Counted from the stretch's first letter, positions 22,829-33,243 are shown. The stretch is DNA of 64,000 nt from Streptomyces spinoverrucosus (GCF_006539505.1 NZ_BJND01000007.1:248001-312000); one strand, 5' to 3'. Notes: generated from the sequence alone by a model not told the origin. A program made the numbers and translations.

Positions 22829-25407
22829 GCGTACCAGAGGGCGTCGCGGCCCAGGCGGAGCTGGATGTGGCCGTTCGGGTGGGTGAGGCGGTTGCGCCAG
22901 GGGCGGAAGGCGGGGAGGTCGGCGGCGAGGAGGAGGGGGCGGGCGCGGTCGAAGCGGCCGGCCGGTGGGTCCCAGGGTTCTTCAAGCGCAGCCAGTCCGT
23001 CGAGGCCGCCCTGACGCCAGGCGGCGACCGCGCGCGCCAGCTCCGCCGGGGTACGGCCGACGGCGGAGGCGAGCGAGGAGTACAGGGCCCGCGTGCCCGC
23101 GGTGAGGCCGGAGCCGGGGCGCGCCGCCGCGAGCCGTACCGCGTCCTGCCACAGCGTCAGCTCCGCCACCGGGTCGCGACCGGTGACGAGCAGGGCGTGG
23201 GCGCGGGCGGCGGCGTCGGTGGCCAGCTGGTCCAGCGCGAACGGGTCCGGGCCGCCCGGGGCGGCGGGGTAGACCGGGGGCTGCTCGGGATGCGGTGGGG
23301 CGGGCAACGGACGTGGCAGCGGAGGAAGTTCACGTGCGGCCAGGGCGTCGGTGGCCCGGATGCCCGGCAGCGGGGCCGGTTCCCGCTCCTGGGCGGCGCG
23401 GGCCGCGCGGGTGGCGTTGCGGCGGGAGAGGGCGTCGAGCAGCTCGCGTTCGCCCCGGCCGCGCAGCAGGAGCAGCACGAAGGGGTCGGCGTCGAGCAGG
23501 CGCGCGGTCTGGTAGCAGAGGGCGGCGGCGTGCTTGCAGGGGTGGCCGCGGTCGGGGCAACTGCAGTGCGGGTCGAGGTCGCCGGGGCCTGGCAGCAGGG
23601 GGACGTCGCCGTCCGCGAGCGACTGGGGCATCTCCTTGTCGAGCAGCGCGGCGATATGGCCGGGCCGTTCGGCGGCGGCGTCCAGGAACCGTTCCCAGTC
23701 CGCGTCGTCCAGCGTGCGCAGCCGCACCTGCACGCGGTACGGCCGGGGGCGGCTGCCGCGGACGTAGGCCAGGACGAGGCCCGGGGTCACCGTGATGGCG
23801 TCCACATGGCCCTGCTGGGCGTAACCACGTCCGCGCGCCAGCCGCTTGACGTCCAGCGCGCCTTGCTCCAACGCGGTGATCCAGGCGTTGCCCCACCAGG
23901 TCTCGGCGAAGGACGCGTCGTCGTCCGAGGGGCGGGGCGGGAAGGCGGGGAAGGTGCGGCGGAGGTCGCTGTCGCGGTGGGGGGAGGCCATGGAGCGAGG
24001 GGCGCGGGGGCCGCGGGGGGTTGCGGCGGTGGGCGTGGGGTGGGTGGTGGAGTCCTCAGGGGGTGCGTCGGGGGATGTGGAGTGGGAGGTCGTGTCCTCA
24101 GGGGATGCGGCGGGGGGTGCGGTGGGCGGACTGACCTGGTGTACGTCGTCGTCGGCGGCGGGCTCGTGCGTCGCGGCCGCGCGGGTCGCTGGCTTGAAGG
24201 TCGTCGCGAGCAACTCCCCTAGGGCATGGGGGCGTCGGAACCCGCCGGTGGGGCGGGCATGCGGGGCGCGGGGCGACGGGCTGGCTGCCGATCGAGCCCG
24301 TCGGTGTGCCGACCGTGGTTCCGGCTCCACGCCCGTCGTACCGATGTCCTCCCGTGCTTGACGGCCCTCGGCCTCCCGCTCACTCCGGGCGGCGCGCAAC
24401 GCGTCGCGCGCGATGTCGGAGGGGCGGCTGGACGGTTCGGCCGCAGGGGCGTCCGAGGATTCACCGGGCTCCCGGCCCGATCCGCCCCTCAGTGCGTCAG
24501 CGGCCCCGGAGTCCTCAGCGACACCTCGCCCAGCCGACGCCGCCCGCCCCTGCGCAGCCCTAGCGGCGTCACCGGACTCCCGGTCCGATCCGCCCCCCAA
24601 TGCCTCGGCCACCCCGGCGCCCCCGGCGCCATCCCGTCGAGCCGACACCGCCCGCCCCAGAGCAGCCCTGGCGGCGTCACCGGACTCCCGGTCCGATCCG
24701 CCCTTCAGTGCGTCAGCCGCTCCGGAGTCCCCGGAGTCCTCAGCGACACCTCGCCCAGCCGACACCGCCCGCCCCTGCGCAGCCCTAGCGGCGTCACCGA
24801 GCTCCCGGCCCCATCCGCCCCTCAGTGTGTCAGCCGCCCCGACGTCCCCGGCGTCCTCAGCGACACCTCGCCCAGCCGACACCGCACGCCCCAGCGCAGC
24901 CCTGGCGGCGTCACCGGACTCCCGGTCCGATCCGCCCTCCCATGCCTCGGCCGCCCCGGCGCCCCCGGCGCCGCCCCGTCGAGACGACACCCCCCGCCCC
25001 TGAGCAGCCCTGGCGGCGTCACCGGACTCCCGGCCCGATCCGCCCCCCAATGCCTCAGCCGCCCCGGCGCCCCCAGCGCCACCCCGCCGAGCCGACACTG
25101 CCCGCCGCAACGCAGCCCTGGCGGCGTCGCCGGGCCGGGGCTCCGGGCTCACCGGGCTGCCCGGCCCGGAGCTGGAAGCGGAGCCCGAGCGTCGGGCGCC
25201 CGCCGACGGCGTATCGTCCCCGGCCCCTTCAGCCCGCTCCCGAGCAGCCCACAGAGCCCGACGCGCCACATCAGCGGGCCGCGCCTGCGCCGCCTCTTCG
25301 CGCGAGCCGCCCTGAGCCTCCCCAGGCTCCTCCGCGTCCGGCATCCGCCCCTCATCGGGCACCTCGTCCTCACCCCACGCCCAGGACCGCCCCCGCTCCC
25401 CCGTCAC
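22726..25407 (-). CDS. SWIM zinc-finger protein with expanded repetitive N-terminus
   Basis: This is an 893-residue protein. The conserved part begins near residue 470 (FAETWWGNAWITALEQGALD) and has the SWIM motif HCSCPDRGHPCKH (Cys-x-Cys...Cys-x-His, about 612-624). The first 350 residues are low-complexity, Ala/Gly/Arg/Ser/Glu-rich tandem units of 36 or 39 residues with the core GDAARAALGRAVSA. The start GTG overlaps the SNF2 helicase stop (GTGA). SWIM and SNF2 genes are a recurrent actinobacterial pair of unknown function. A shorter product from an internal ATG near residue 455 (MASPHRDSDLRR) is possible. Confidence 0.82.
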   Translation of the reverse strand: MTGERGRSWAWGEDEVPDEGRMPDAEEPGEAQGGSREEAAQARPADVARRALWAARERAEGAGDDTPSAGARRSGSASSSGPGSPVSPEPRPGDAARAALRRAVSARRGGAGGAGAAEALGGGSGRESGDAARAAQGRGVSSRRGGAGGAGAAEAWEGGSDRESGDAARAALGRAVSAGRGVAEDAGDVGAADTLRGGWGRELGDAARAAQGRAVSAGRGVAEDSGDSGAADALKGGSDRESGDAARAALGRAVSARRDGAGGAGVAEALGGGSDRESGDAARAAQGRAASAGRGVAEDSGAADALRGGSGREPGESSDAPAAEPSSRPSDIARDALRAARSEREAEGRQAREDIGTTGVEPEPRSAHRRARSAASPSPRAPHARPTGGFRRPHALGELLATTFKPATRAAATHEPAADDDVHQVSPPTAPPAASPEDTTSHSTSPDAPPEDSTTHPTPTAATPRGPRAPRSMASPHRDSDLRRTFPAFPPRPSDDDASFAETWWGNAWITALEQGALDVKRLARGRGYAQQGHVDAITVTPGLVLAYVRGSRPRPYRVQVRLRTLDDADWERFLDAAAERPGHIAALLDKEMPQSLADGDVPLLPGPGDLDPHCSCPDRGHPCKHAAALCYQTARLLDADPFVLLLLRGRGERELLDALSRRNATRAARAAQEREPAPLPGIRATDALAARELPPLPRPLPAPPHPEQPPVYPAAPGGPDPFALDQLATDAAARAHALLVTGRDPVAELTLWQDAVRLAAARPGSGLTAGTRALYSSLASAVGRTPAELARAVAAWRQGGLDGLAALEEPWDPPAGRFDRARPLLLAADLPAFRPWRNRLTHPNGHIQLRLGRDALWYAYESEPGQDDWWPRGTPDPDPVGALTGIDATDEL
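24459..25140. repeat. In-frame tandem repeat array, 108/117-bp units
   Basis: The CGGCGTCACCGG core recurs at about 24564, 24672, 24789, 24906, 25014 and 25122, with spacings of 108, 117, 117, 108 and 108 bases and a partial unit on the left. All spacings are multiples of 9, so the reading frame is kept. Confidence 0.92.
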
Positions 25408-28217
25408 GACGCCCTCCGCAGCGACACGAGGTCGGACAGCTCACGGTCCGTCAGCTCCGTGAGGGCCGCCTCCCCGGAGCCGAGGATCGCGTCGGCCAGG
25501 GCGCGCTTGGACTCCAGCATCTCGGCGATGCGGTCCTCCACCGTGCCCTCGGTGATCAGGCGGTGGACCTGGACGGGCTGGGTCTGGCCGATGCGGTAGG
25601 CGCGGTCGGTGGCCTGTTCCTCCACCGCCGGGTTCCACCAGCGGTCGAAGTGGACGACGTGGCCCGCGCGGGTGAGGTTCAGCCCGGTGCCGGCGGCCTT
25701 GAGGGACAGAACCAGGACCGGGGTGGCGCCGCCCTGGAAGCGGTCCACCATGCGTTCGCGCTCCGGCACCGGTGTGCCGCCGTGCAACAGGTCCACCGGG
25801 ACGGCACGGGCGGTCAGGTGGGACGTGATCAGGCGGGCCATGCCGACGTACTGCGTGAAGACCAGCGCCGAACCGTCCTCCGCGAGCAGTGTGTCCAGCA
25901 GCTCGTCCAGCAGGGCGAGTTTGCCGGAGCGGGCGGCGAGCCGGTCACCGCCGTACGGGCTGTGCTCCTCCTTCAGGTACAGCGCCGGGTGGTTGCAGAT
26001 CTGCTTCAGCGAGGTCAGCAGCTTGAGCACCAGGCCGCGGCGGGCGATGCCCTCCGCCGTCTCGATGGTGAGCATGGACTCCCGCACCACCGCCTCGTAC
26101 AGCGCGGCCTGTTCGCGGGTGAGTGGCACTGGGTGGTCGGTCTCGGTCTTGGGCGGCAGCTCGGGAACGATACCGGGGTCGGACTTCTTGCGGCGCAGCA
26201 GGAACGGGCGGACCAGGCGGGCGAGCCGGGTCACCGCCTCCCCGTCCTCGCCGGTCTCCACCGCGCGCGCGTGCCGGGCGCGGAAGGACTTCAGGGGGCC
26301 GAGCAGGCCGGGCGTCGTCCAGTCCAGCAGCGCCCACAGCTCGGAGAGGTTGTTCTCGACGGGGGTGCCGGTGAGGGCGACGCGCGCGGGCGTCGGGATG
26401 GTGCGCAGGGCCTTCGCCGTGGCCGAGTAGGGGTTCTTGACGTGCTGCGCCTCGTCGGCGACGACCATGCCCCACTTCTGCCGGGCCAGCGTGGCCGCCG
26501 CCGATCGCATCGTGCCGTACGTGGTGAGGACGAAGCCGCCGTCGAGGTCGTCCAGGGTGCGTTCCGTGCCGTGGTGGCGGCGGACGGGGACGCCGGGCGC
26601 GAACCGCTCGATCTCCCGCTGCCAGTTGCCCAGTAGGGAGGCCGGGCAGACCACCAAAGTCGGTTCGGTGCGGGCCCGTTTGAGGTGGAGGGCGATGACG
26701 GTGACCGTCTTGCCGAGTCCCATGTCGTCGGCGAGGCAGCCGCCGAGGCCGAGGGAGGTCATCAGGTCGAGCCAGGCCAGGCCCCGGAGTTGGTAGTCAC
26801 GGAGGGTGGCACGGAGCCCGGGGGGTGGTTCGGCGGGCCGTACCCCGGCGGTGAGGCGGTCGCGCAGGGCGGCCAGCGCACCGACCGGCACCGCCTCGAC
26901 CTGCTCGCCGTCGACCTCCGCGGTGCCGGTGAGCGCGGCGGACAGGGCGTCCACCGGGTCGAGCAGGCCCAGTTCGCGCTTGCGGGCCTTGCGGACGAGC
27001 GCCGGGTCGACCAGGACCCACTGGTCGCGCAGCCGGACGACGGGGCGGTGGGCCTCGGCGAGCGCGTCCATCTCGGCCTCGCTGAGCGGCTCCCCGCCGA
27101 GCGCCAACTGCCAGCGGAACTGCAGCAGTTCCTCACTCTCGAAGAAGCCGGTGCCGTCGGTCGCCGAGCCCGGCGCGGGCCGAACCACCGCGGCCGCCGT
27201 CAGGTCCCGTGCCAGGTCGCGGGGCCAGTGCACGGCGACGCCCGCCGCCGCGAGCCGGGCGGCCGCCGCGCCCAGCAGATCACTCAGCTCCGGCTCGGAC
27301 AGGGCGAGCACATCGGGCACGTCCTGCTCGGCAAGCCGGTCCAGCGGCGCCCAGACACGCGCGGCGCGCCGGACGGCGAGAGCTGCGTCCACACGCGCGC
27401 GGGGACCGAAGTCGCCGTCCGCGTCCCCCGTCCACAGCGCCGCCGCGTCCACGACGAGCGTCGGGTCGGCGAGGCTGTGCACCTGCACGATCGCGGCGCC
27501 CGCCCGGCGTACCCGGTCGCCGTCCTCGCCCGCGTCGAACAGGTCGTGCGCCGCCAGGTCCAGGCGCAGCGAGATCCGCACGCCCGCGTCCATCCCGGCG
27601 GCGACCTCCGCGGCCCAGTCGTGGGCATCGGGCAGGCGCTGGGGCGGGACGGCCGCGAAGGGCTTGCCGCAGGCGTGTGCGGCGGCGGGGGTGCGCGGCA
27701 GGGTATCCGCGACCGCGTCCAGGAAGGCCCGCATCAGCGCCTCCGGCTCGGGCAGCCGCAGCGGGCCCGGTCCTGGCAGCGGCACCGCATGCCCCTCGTA
27801 CGGCAGCGCGGCGGCCACCGCACGCAGGTGGGCGATGTCATCGGGGTCGAGGGGCCCGGCCCGCCAGGCGTCGTGCCCGGTGGGCGTCAGCCCGGGCAGC
27901 AGTCGCCCCCGCGCGGCGAGCCGCAGCGCGTGCAGCGCAGCCGCGCCCCAGCAGGCCGTGGCGGGGTGGGCGGCCGGGTCGTGCCGGGCCCGGACGAGCG
28001 ACGGCAGGGCCTCGCCGACCGGCAGGGTCAGCGCCGGGATCTCCTTGCGACGGACGCCGGACCCATGGGGTCGTACGACGGTCAGGGGCGTGGACGCGAG
28101 GCCGGGCGCCGTCGACGTAACCCCGCCGTCCGGGTCCCAGAAAGCCACCCGTCCCTCACGTGGCACCGGTGCCGGAAGGAACACAGCCGCCAGCCCCTGG
28201 GGCATCGATCCACCCAT
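25404..28217 (-). CDS. SNF2-family DEAD/DEAH helicase
   Basis: This 937-residue protein has an N-terminal DUF-like region (about 1-400), then the SNF2 ATPase: the DDMGLGKTVT Walker A, VVADEAQHVKN Walker B, ALTGTPVENN motif III, and a C-terminal helicase domain with LSLKAAGTGLNLT and ATDRAYRIGQTQ. It would translocate on double-stranded DNA and remodel protein-DNA complexes. ATG 28217 follows GGGAGG by 11 bases; GTG 28229 or ATG 28205 are alternatives. It is translationally coupled to the SWIM gene. Confidence 0.9.
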   Translation of the reverse strand: MGGSMPQGLAAVFLPAPVPREGRVAFWDPDGGVTSTAPGLASTPLTVVRPHGSGVRRKEIPALTLPVGEALPSLVRARHDPAAHPATACWGAAALHALRLAARGRLLPGLTPTGHDAWRAGPLDPDDIAHLRAVAAALPYEGHAVPLPGPGPLRLPEPEALMRAFLDAVADTLPRTPAAAHACGKPFAAVPPQRLPDAHDWAAEVAAGMDAGVRISLRLDLAAHDLFDAGEDGDRVRRAGAAIVQVHSLADPTLVVDAAALWTGDADGDFGPRARVDAALAVRRAARVWAPLDRLAEQDVPDVLALSEPELSDLLGAAAARLAAAGVAVHWPRDLARDLTAAAVVRPAPGSATDGTGFFESEELLQFRWQLALGGEPLSEAEMDALAEAHRPVVRLRDQWVLVDPALVRKARKRELGLLDPVDALSAALTGTAEVDGEQVEAVPVGALAALRDRLTAGVRPAEPPPGLRATLRDYQLRGLAWLDLMTSLGLGGCLADDMGLGKTVTVIALHLKRARTEPTLVVCPASLLGNWQREIERFAPGVPVRRHHGTERTLDDLDGGFVLTTYGTMRSAAATLARQKWGMVVADEAQHVKNPYSATAKALRTIPTPARVALTGTPVENNLSELWALLDWTTPGLLGPLKSFRARHARAVETGEDGEAVTRLARLVRPFLLRRKKSDPGIVPELPPKTETDHPVPLTREQAALYEAVVRESMLTIETAEGIARRGLVLKLLTSLKQICNHPALYLKEEHSPYGGDRLAARSGKLALLDELLDTLLAEDGSALVFTQYVGMARLITSHLTARAVPVDLLHGGTPVPERERMVDRFQGGATPVLVLSLKAAGTGLNLTRAGHVVHFDRWWNPAVEEQATDRAYRIGQTQPVQVHRLITEGTVEDRIAEMLESKRALADAILGSGEAALTELTDRELSDLVSLRRAS

Positions 28218-28330
28218 ACGTCCTGTCACCTCCCGCCCGCACATCGGATCAGTCGTCTTCGACTCTACGGGCGGGGTCTGACAATCGGCCCCGGCGGCCG
28301 ACCGCGAGGGACCGGAGGCAACCGGACCGG

Positions 28331-28924
28331 TCAGGGAACCAGGCGCGAGACGACGTAGACCGTCGGATACTTCGGATTGCCGGTGTTCACCACGATGTCC
28401 TGCGTCGGCTTGGGGTTCTTCTGCTGGTGCACCAGGCCCCAGTTCGCGCCCGGCCGGGCGCCGGGGCCCGAGAACCTCCAGCCGGTGACCTGCTGGTCGC
28501 GCGAGCCGATCGTGACGTCGCCCTTCGTCAGCTCGCTCCGGCTGACGCCCACCTGCTTGAGGAAGCGGTCCAGCCCGGCGTGCGTGGTCTGGAACTGCAC
28601 GTACAGCCGGCTGGTCTTCCAGTTGTTCGTCTCGTACCAGGCGACCCTGTTGGACGGACGCGGTATCGGCACCTGGTACAGCCGCCGCTGCACCTTCGAC
28701 GGCCAGCCCTTGGTCAGCCCCCGCGCCGAGTACTTCTCCTCCTTGTCCTTGCCGCTGTTGCGGCTCTGGTTGGCGGAGATCACAAGGTATCCGGCGGGGA
28801 TGCCGATGAGCAGCACGATGATCAGCAGGGTGAGCGCCCTGCGGCGGATCACATGGCGGCGGTCCTCGGCCGGCACCTGTGCCTCGTCGGCCGGACCGGC
28901 TTGCGGCGGCAGCGTACCCGTCAC
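28331..28924 (-). CDS. Single-pass membrane protein of unknown function
   Basis: This 197-residue protein has a short cytoplasmic N-terminus, one transmembrane segment (LTLLIIVLLIGIPAGYLVIS, about 32-51) and an extracytoplasmic domain of about 145 residues with no motif I recognise. The GTG start overlaps the ROK kinase stop (GTGA), so the two are co-translated. No function is assigned. Confidence 0.8.
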   Translation of the reverse strand: MTGTLPPQAGPADEAQVPAEDRRHVIRRRALTLLIIVLLIGIPAGYLVISANQSRNSGKDKEEKYSARGLTKGWPSKVQRRLYQVPIPRPSNRVAWYETNNWKTSRLYVQFQTTHAGLDRFLKQVGVSRSELTKGDVTIGSRDQQVTGWRFSGPGARPGANWGLVHQQKNPKPTQDIVVNTGNPKYPTVYVVSRLVP

Positions 28925-30102
28925 AGCGACTCCTGGCTGCGGCGGGCCTGCGCGTACCGCTCGTAGCGTTCGTACCGCTCCACCCTGCGCCGTTTGGCGC
29001 GCCGGAAGCGGCGGGCGACCAGCCGGGCGAGGTCGGCGGCGCCGACCATGCCGGCCTCGGGGCCGAGCTGGGCGCGCACGATACGGGCCTCGGGGCGGTA
29101 GCCGCGGCCGGTGAGGTGCCGCTTGAAGGCGTCCCGGGCGGGCCCGATGAGCAGGTCGTCGGCGGCCGAGACCCCGCCGCCGATCACGAAGCAGGACGGG
29201 TCGAGGGCGGCGGCCAGGTTGGCGATGCCGACGCCGAGCCACTGGCCGATGTCCTGGAGCAGCTCGATGCACATCGCGTCGCCCTCGCGGGCCAGCTCGG
29301 TGATCATCGGGCCGGTGATGTCGCCGATGCTGCCCTTGACGTGCTCGATGATCCCGTACGCCACCGGGGAGTCGGCAGCGGCCAGCTCGCGCGCCTCCCT
29401 GACCAGCGCGTTGCCGGAGCTGTACTGCTCCCAGCAGCCGCGGTTGCCGCACGGGCAGCGGTGGCCGCCGGGCACGACCTGCATATGGCCGAACTCGCCG
29501 GCGACCCCGTACTTGCCGCGCTTGACCTGACAGTCCTCCAGGATCGCGCCGCCGATGCCGGTACCGAGCGTGATCATGACGAGGTGGTCCTCGCCGCGGC
29601 CCGCGCCGAAGCGCCACTCGGCCCAGGCGGCGGTGTTGGCGTCGTTGTCCACCAGGACCGGGACCGCGAGGCGGCCGGCGATGCGGTCGCGCAGCGGCTC
29701 GTTCCGCCAGGACAGGTGGGGTGCGAACAGGACGCGGTTGCGGTCGGCGTCGACCCAGCCGGCCGCGCCGATGCCGACCGCGTGCACGTCGTGGCGGTCG
29801 GACAGGTCCAGGACCAGTTCGACGATGGTGTCCTCGACGACCTTGGGGCTCTTGGACTTGTCCGGGGTCTCCGTGCGGAGCTTCTCCAGGATGTTGCCGT
29901 CGGCGTCCACGACGCCCGCCATCACCTTCGTGCCGCCGATGTCGATGCCGACGGTGGGCACGCGGGGTGCCGTCAGGTGGGAACGGCGCTCCCGGGTGCC
30001 CACAGTGCGCAGCGCTGTCGCGCGCCTGGAGCCGATGGGGGCGCCGGTCACGCGGGTGTTGCTCAGTGACCTCGGGAAGGCTAGGTCGCGGTAGGTGCTC
30101 AT
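28921..30102 (-). CDS. ROK-family sugar kinase
   Basis: This 393-residue protein has a 50-residue N-terminal extension, then VGIDIGGTKVMAGVV (phosphate-binding), GTGIGGAILED, the zinc-binding block GHMQVVPGGHRCPCGNRGCWEQY and GGGVSAADDLL. It resembles actinobacterial ROK glucokinases but has no helix-turn-helix, so it is a kinase and not a ROK repressor. Substrate is not determined. It lies next to the sugar ABC operon and the two may act on the same sugar. The GTG 3 bases upstream is an equally possible start. Confidence 0.85.
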   Translation of the reverse strand: MSTYRDLAFPRSLSNTRVTGAPIGSRRATALRTVGTRERRSHLTAPRVPTVGIDIGGTKVMAGVVDADGNILEKLRTETPDKSKSPKVVEDTIVELVLDLSDRHDVHAVGIGAAGWVDADRNRVLFAPHLSWRNEPLRDRIAGRLAVPVLVDNDANTAAWAEWRFGAGRGEDHLVMITLGTGIGGAILEDCQVKRGKYGVAGEFGHMQVVPGGHRCPCGNRGCWEQYSSGNALVREARELAAADSPVAYGIIEHVKGSIGDITGPMITELAREGDAMCIELLQDIGQWLGVGIANLAAALDPSCFVIGGGVSAADDLLIGPARDAFKRHLTGRGYRPEARIVRAQLGPEAGMVGAADLARLVARRFRRAKRRRVERYERYERYAQARRSQESL

Positions 30103-30241
30103 CACCGGCGATTCTGCCTCACCGTGACTCAGGGTGCGGTAAGGGGATCGTGGGGGGCTTCCGGTTGTCTGCCGGGTGCGGGTTCGTTGTGGTTTCTCGC
30201 GCCCACGCGGCGGAGCCGCATATTGACACAGTCCCGCGCCC

Positions 30242-31033
30242 CTAGGTGCGCTGTAGCTCGTGGCGCAGATCGTCGAGGTCGTTTCCGCCTGCCATCTGGC
30301 GTGTCAGCTCGTCCAGGGTGATCGAGTCCCTGGTGTGGCTTCCTGCCATCGAACCCCGCTTCAGGAGCACGAAGCGGTCGCCCACCATGTACGCGTGATG
30401 CGGGTTGTGGGTGATCAATACAACACCCAAACCCTGGTCCCGTGCCGCCGCCACATACTTCAGGACGACCCCGGACTGCTTCACTCCGAGGGCCGCCGTC
30501 GGCTCGTCCAGGACGAGGACCTTGGCGCCGAAGTGGACGGCCCGGGCGATCGCCACGCACTGGCGCTCGCCGCCGGAGAGGGTGCCGATGGGCTGGTCGA
30601 CGTCGCGCAGGTCGATGCCCATGCGCAGCAGTTCGGAGTGGGTGGTGCGGCGCATGAAGTCGACGTCCATGCGCTTGAAGGGGCCGAGGCCCTTGCGGGG
30701 CTCGGAGCCGAGGAAGAAGTTGCGCCAGACCGGCATCAGCGATACGACGGCCAGGTCCTGGTAGACGGTGGCGATACCGCGGTCCAGGGCCTCGCGCGGG
30801 GAGCCGAGGCGGGTCTCCTCGCCGTCGATGCGCAGGGTGCCGCCGTCGTGTTGGTGCAGTCCGGCGATGATCTTGATCAGGGTCGACTTGCCTGCGCCGT
30901 TGTCGCCGAGCACGCAGGTGATCTCCCCGGCGTGCACCTGAAGGGAGACGCCTTCGAGGGCGCGGACATTGCCGTAGTGCTTGCTGACGTCGGACAGCTC
31001 CACGAGTGCCGTACGTCCCGCCGATTGCGTCAC
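30242..31033 (-). CDS. Sugar ABC transporter ATP-binding protein (CUT2/RbsA type, single domain)
   Basis: This 263-residue ATPase has Walker [10 protein letters not shown], signature LSGGERQ and Walker [12 protein letters not shown]. It has one nucleotide-binding domain; RbsA/MglA proteins have two fused. GTG at 31033 overlaps the permease stop. It energises uptake by the permease and binding protein upstream in the operon. Confidence 0.92.
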   Translation of the reverse strand: MTQSAGRTALVELSDVSKHYGNVRALEGVSLQVHAGEITCVLGDNGAGKSTLIKIIAGLHQHDGGTLRIDGEETRLGSPREALDRGIATVYQDLAVVSLMPVWRNFFLGSEPRKGLGPFKRMDVDFMRRTTHSELLRMGIDLRDVDQPIGTLSGGERQCVAIARAVHFGAKVLVLDEPTAALGVKQSGVVLKYVAAARDQGLGVVLITHNPHHAYMVGDRFVLLKRGSMAGSHTRDSITLDELTRQMAGGNDLDDLRHELQRT

Positions 31034-32058
31034 TTGCTTGCCTCCGCGCGCTTGCGGACCCAGGCGTTGAGCAGGGTCGCGAGGAGCAGCATCGCTCCGA
31101 GGAAGAACTTGAACCAGTCGGGGTTCCACTCGGCGAAGACGATGCCCTTGCTGGTCATGCCGAAGATGAACGCGCCGACCGCCGAGCCGACCGCGCTGCC
31201 GTAGCCGCCGGTGATCAGGCAGCCGCCGATGACGGCGGCGATGATGTAGATCAGCTCGTTGCCGACGCCCTCGCCGGACTGGACGACGTCGTAGCTGAAG
31301 AGCAGGTGCTGGCCGGAGATCCAGGCGCCGAACGCCACCCCCATGTAGAGGCCGATCTTGGTCTTGGTGACCGGGACGCCGACCGCGCGGGCCGCGTCCT
31401 GGTTGCCGCCGACGGCGAAGATCCAGTTGCCGGCGCGGGTGCGCAGCAGGATCCAGCTGGCAAGGGCGACCAGGGCGAACCACCACAGGATTGTGATCTT
31501 GAAGTCGACGCCGCCGAGGGTCAGCGTGGCGGCGAAGACGTCGTGTGCGGTGGGGAAGCCCTCCATGTCGGCGATGGTCTTGGTGGAGACCGTGCCGGAG
31601 ATCAGCTTGGTGAGGCCGAGGTTGATGCCGGTCAGCATCAGGAACGTGCCGAGCGTGATGATGAAGCTCGGCAGTTTGGTGCGGGTGAGCATGAAGCCGT
31701 TGAAGGCGCCGACGGCGAGGGTGGCGAGCAGGGAGACGCCGACGCCGACCCAGACGTTGGCCGTCATCTGGTAGCTGAACATCGAGGAGATCAACGCGGA
31801 CGACGTCACCATGACGCCCGCGGACAGGTCGAACTCGCCGCCGATCATCAGCAGCGCGACCGGGACGGCCATGATGCCGATCGTCGAGGAGGCGTAGAGG
31901 ACCGTGCTCAGGCTCGGCGCCTTCAGGAAGCTGTCGGCGGACAGGGCGAAGAAGAGGAAGACGGCGGCGGCGCCGACGACCGAGCCCAGTTCCGGGCGGC
32001 TCAGCAGCTTCCGCAGCGGAGAGGCGTGCAGAATCCTTTCGCCAGTGATCGCGGTCAT
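31030..32058 (-). CDS. Sugar ABC transporter permease (RbsC type)
   Basis: This 342-residue membrane protein has about 8-10 hydrophobic spans and the family loop [11 protein letters not shown] and [14 protein letters not shown] segments, as in ribose/xylose/inositol (CUT2) permeases. ATG 32058 overlaps the binding-protein stop (ATGA). Confidence 0.92.
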   Translation of the reverse strand: MTAITGERILHASPLRKLLSRPELGSVVGAAAVFLFFALSADSFLKAPSLSTVLYASSTIGIMAVPVALLMIGGEFDLSAGVMVTSSALISSMFSYQMTANVWVGVGVSLLATLAVGAFNGFMLTRTKLPSFIITLGTFLMLTGINLGLTKLISGTVSTKTIADMEGFPTAHDVFAATLTLGGVDFKITILWWFALVALASWILLRTRAGNWIFAVGGNQDAARAVGVPVTKTKIGLYMGVAFGAWISGQHLLFSYDVVQSGEGVGNELIYIIAAVIGGCLITGGYGSAVGSAVGAFIFGMTSKGIVFAEWNPDWFKFFLGAMLLLATLLNAWVRKRAEASK

Positions 32059-33071
32059 CGGGTGCCCCGCTCGGTGTACTCGGCCAGCGCGCCCGCCTGG
32101 TCCTTGGTGATGATCTGCGGGCCGGTGAGCACCGGCCGGCCGCCGCCGAGGACATCGGCGTTGTACTTGTACAGCCACAGCAGGTCGACCGCCTCGTAGC
32201 CCTGGAGGTAGGGCTGCTGGTCGACGGCGAAGCCGAGGGTGCCGTCCTTCAGTCCGGCGGCCACCTTGGCGTTCAGGTCGAAGGTGTCGATCTCGGCCTC
32301 ACTGCCCGCGCTCTGCTTGGCCTTGACGGCGGTGTCGGCGTACGGGGCGCCGAGGGTGACGACGGCGTCGACCGAGCTGTCGGACTGGAGCTTGGCCTCG
32401 ATGGCGGACTGCACGTCGGGCATGTTGGTGCCGGTGACGTAGAGGTTCTGCACGGTGCCGTCGAAGGTCTCCTTCAGCCCGGCGCAGCGCTGTTCGTGGC
32501 CGACGTTGCCCTGCTCGTGCAGGATGCACAGCGCCTTCTTCTTGCCGCGCTTGGTCAGCTCCGCGCCGACGGCCTGGCCGGCGATCGTCTCGTCCTGGCC
32601 GATGTGGGTGAGCGCGCCGAACTCCTTGGACTCCGCCGAACCCGAGTTCACTGTGATCACCGGAATGCCCGCCTTGACCGCACGGGCGACGGCGGCCTTC
32701 AGCGCGTCCGGCTTGGCGAGGGTGACGATGATGCCGTCGACCTTCTTGTCGACGGCCGCGTCCACCAGCTGCGCCTGCTGCTGCGCCTCGTCGTCGTGGG
32801 AGTACAGGAAGTTGATGTTGTCCTTCACGGCGGCCTGCTCCGCGCCGCTCTGGACGATGTCCCAGAAGGTGTCGCCATCGCCCGAGTGGGTGACCATGGC
32901 GAACGTCCAGCGGGGGGTGTTCACCGCCGCCTTCCCCTGCGCGGCCGCGGCCTTGCGGGCGTCCTCGGCGCGTTTGCCGCCGGTGCTGCTGCACCCCGCG
33001 AGGGACGCGCACAGCGCCCCTGCCACCGCGATGCCTACCCAGGTCCGAAACCCGGTCCCAAACCGTGCCAC
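32055..33071 (-). CDS. Sugar ABC transporter substrate-binding lipoprotein
   Basis: This 338-residue periplasmic-binding-protein family member (Peripla_BP_4, RbsB-like) has a lipoprotein signal: basic start, hydrophobic core, and lipobox SLAGC with the lipidated Cys near residue 24. GTG 33071 is chosen because it begins the signal peptide; AAGAAGGG lies upstream. The ligand is unknown. Neighbouring Gfo/Idh dehydrogenase and GntR genes suggest a cyclitol or related sugar. The TGTCCGGACA site lies about 130 bases upstream. Confidence 0.9.
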   Translation of the reverse strand: MARFGTGFRTWVGIAVAGALCASLAGCSSTGGKRAEDARKAAAAQGKAAVNTPRWTFAMVTHSGDGDTFWDIVQSGAEQAAVKDNINFLYSHDDEAQQQAQLVDAAVDKKVDGIIVTLAKPDALKAAVARAVKAGIPVITVNSGSAESKEFGALTHIGQDETIAGQAVGAELTKRGKKKALCILHEQGNVGHEQRCAGLKETFDGTVQNLYVTGTNMPDVQSAIEAKLQSDSSVDAVVTLGAPYADTAVKAKQSAGSEAEIDTFDLNAKVAAGLKDGTLGFAVDQQPYLQGYEAVDLLWLYKYNADVLGGGRPVLTGPQIITKDQAGALAEYTERGTR

Positions 33072-33198
33072 GAGGCCGTGCCCTTCTTGCTGTGTTCTCC
33101 GGTACGCAAGGGGCCGGTCATCCCACCGACCCCAAACGCCCCAGTATCGAACACAAGGATCACGCGGCCCGCGACCGGGGAGCGCGACCCGGTCGCAT

Positions 33199-33208
33199 TG
33201 TCCGGACA
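33199..33208. promoter_or_regulatory. Candidate GntR operator TGTCCGGACA (site 1)
   Basis: A perfect 10-base palindrome, part of CATTGTCCGGACATTGC, lies in the promoter region of the ABC operon. The identical sequence occurs at 34104-34113. Confidence 0.65.
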
Positions 33209-33243
33209 TTGCGACGAATCGCGCGGCGGGACAGGTCGGCTGT

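Noticed and set aside
24226..25599. Plus-strand 457-codon frame opposite the SWIM repeat
   Set aside because: It is the mirror of the tandem repeat, without a ribosome site or any family motif.
28921..30102. ROK repressor of the ABC operon
   Set aside because: No helix-turn-helix in the N-terminal extension, so it is called a kinase.
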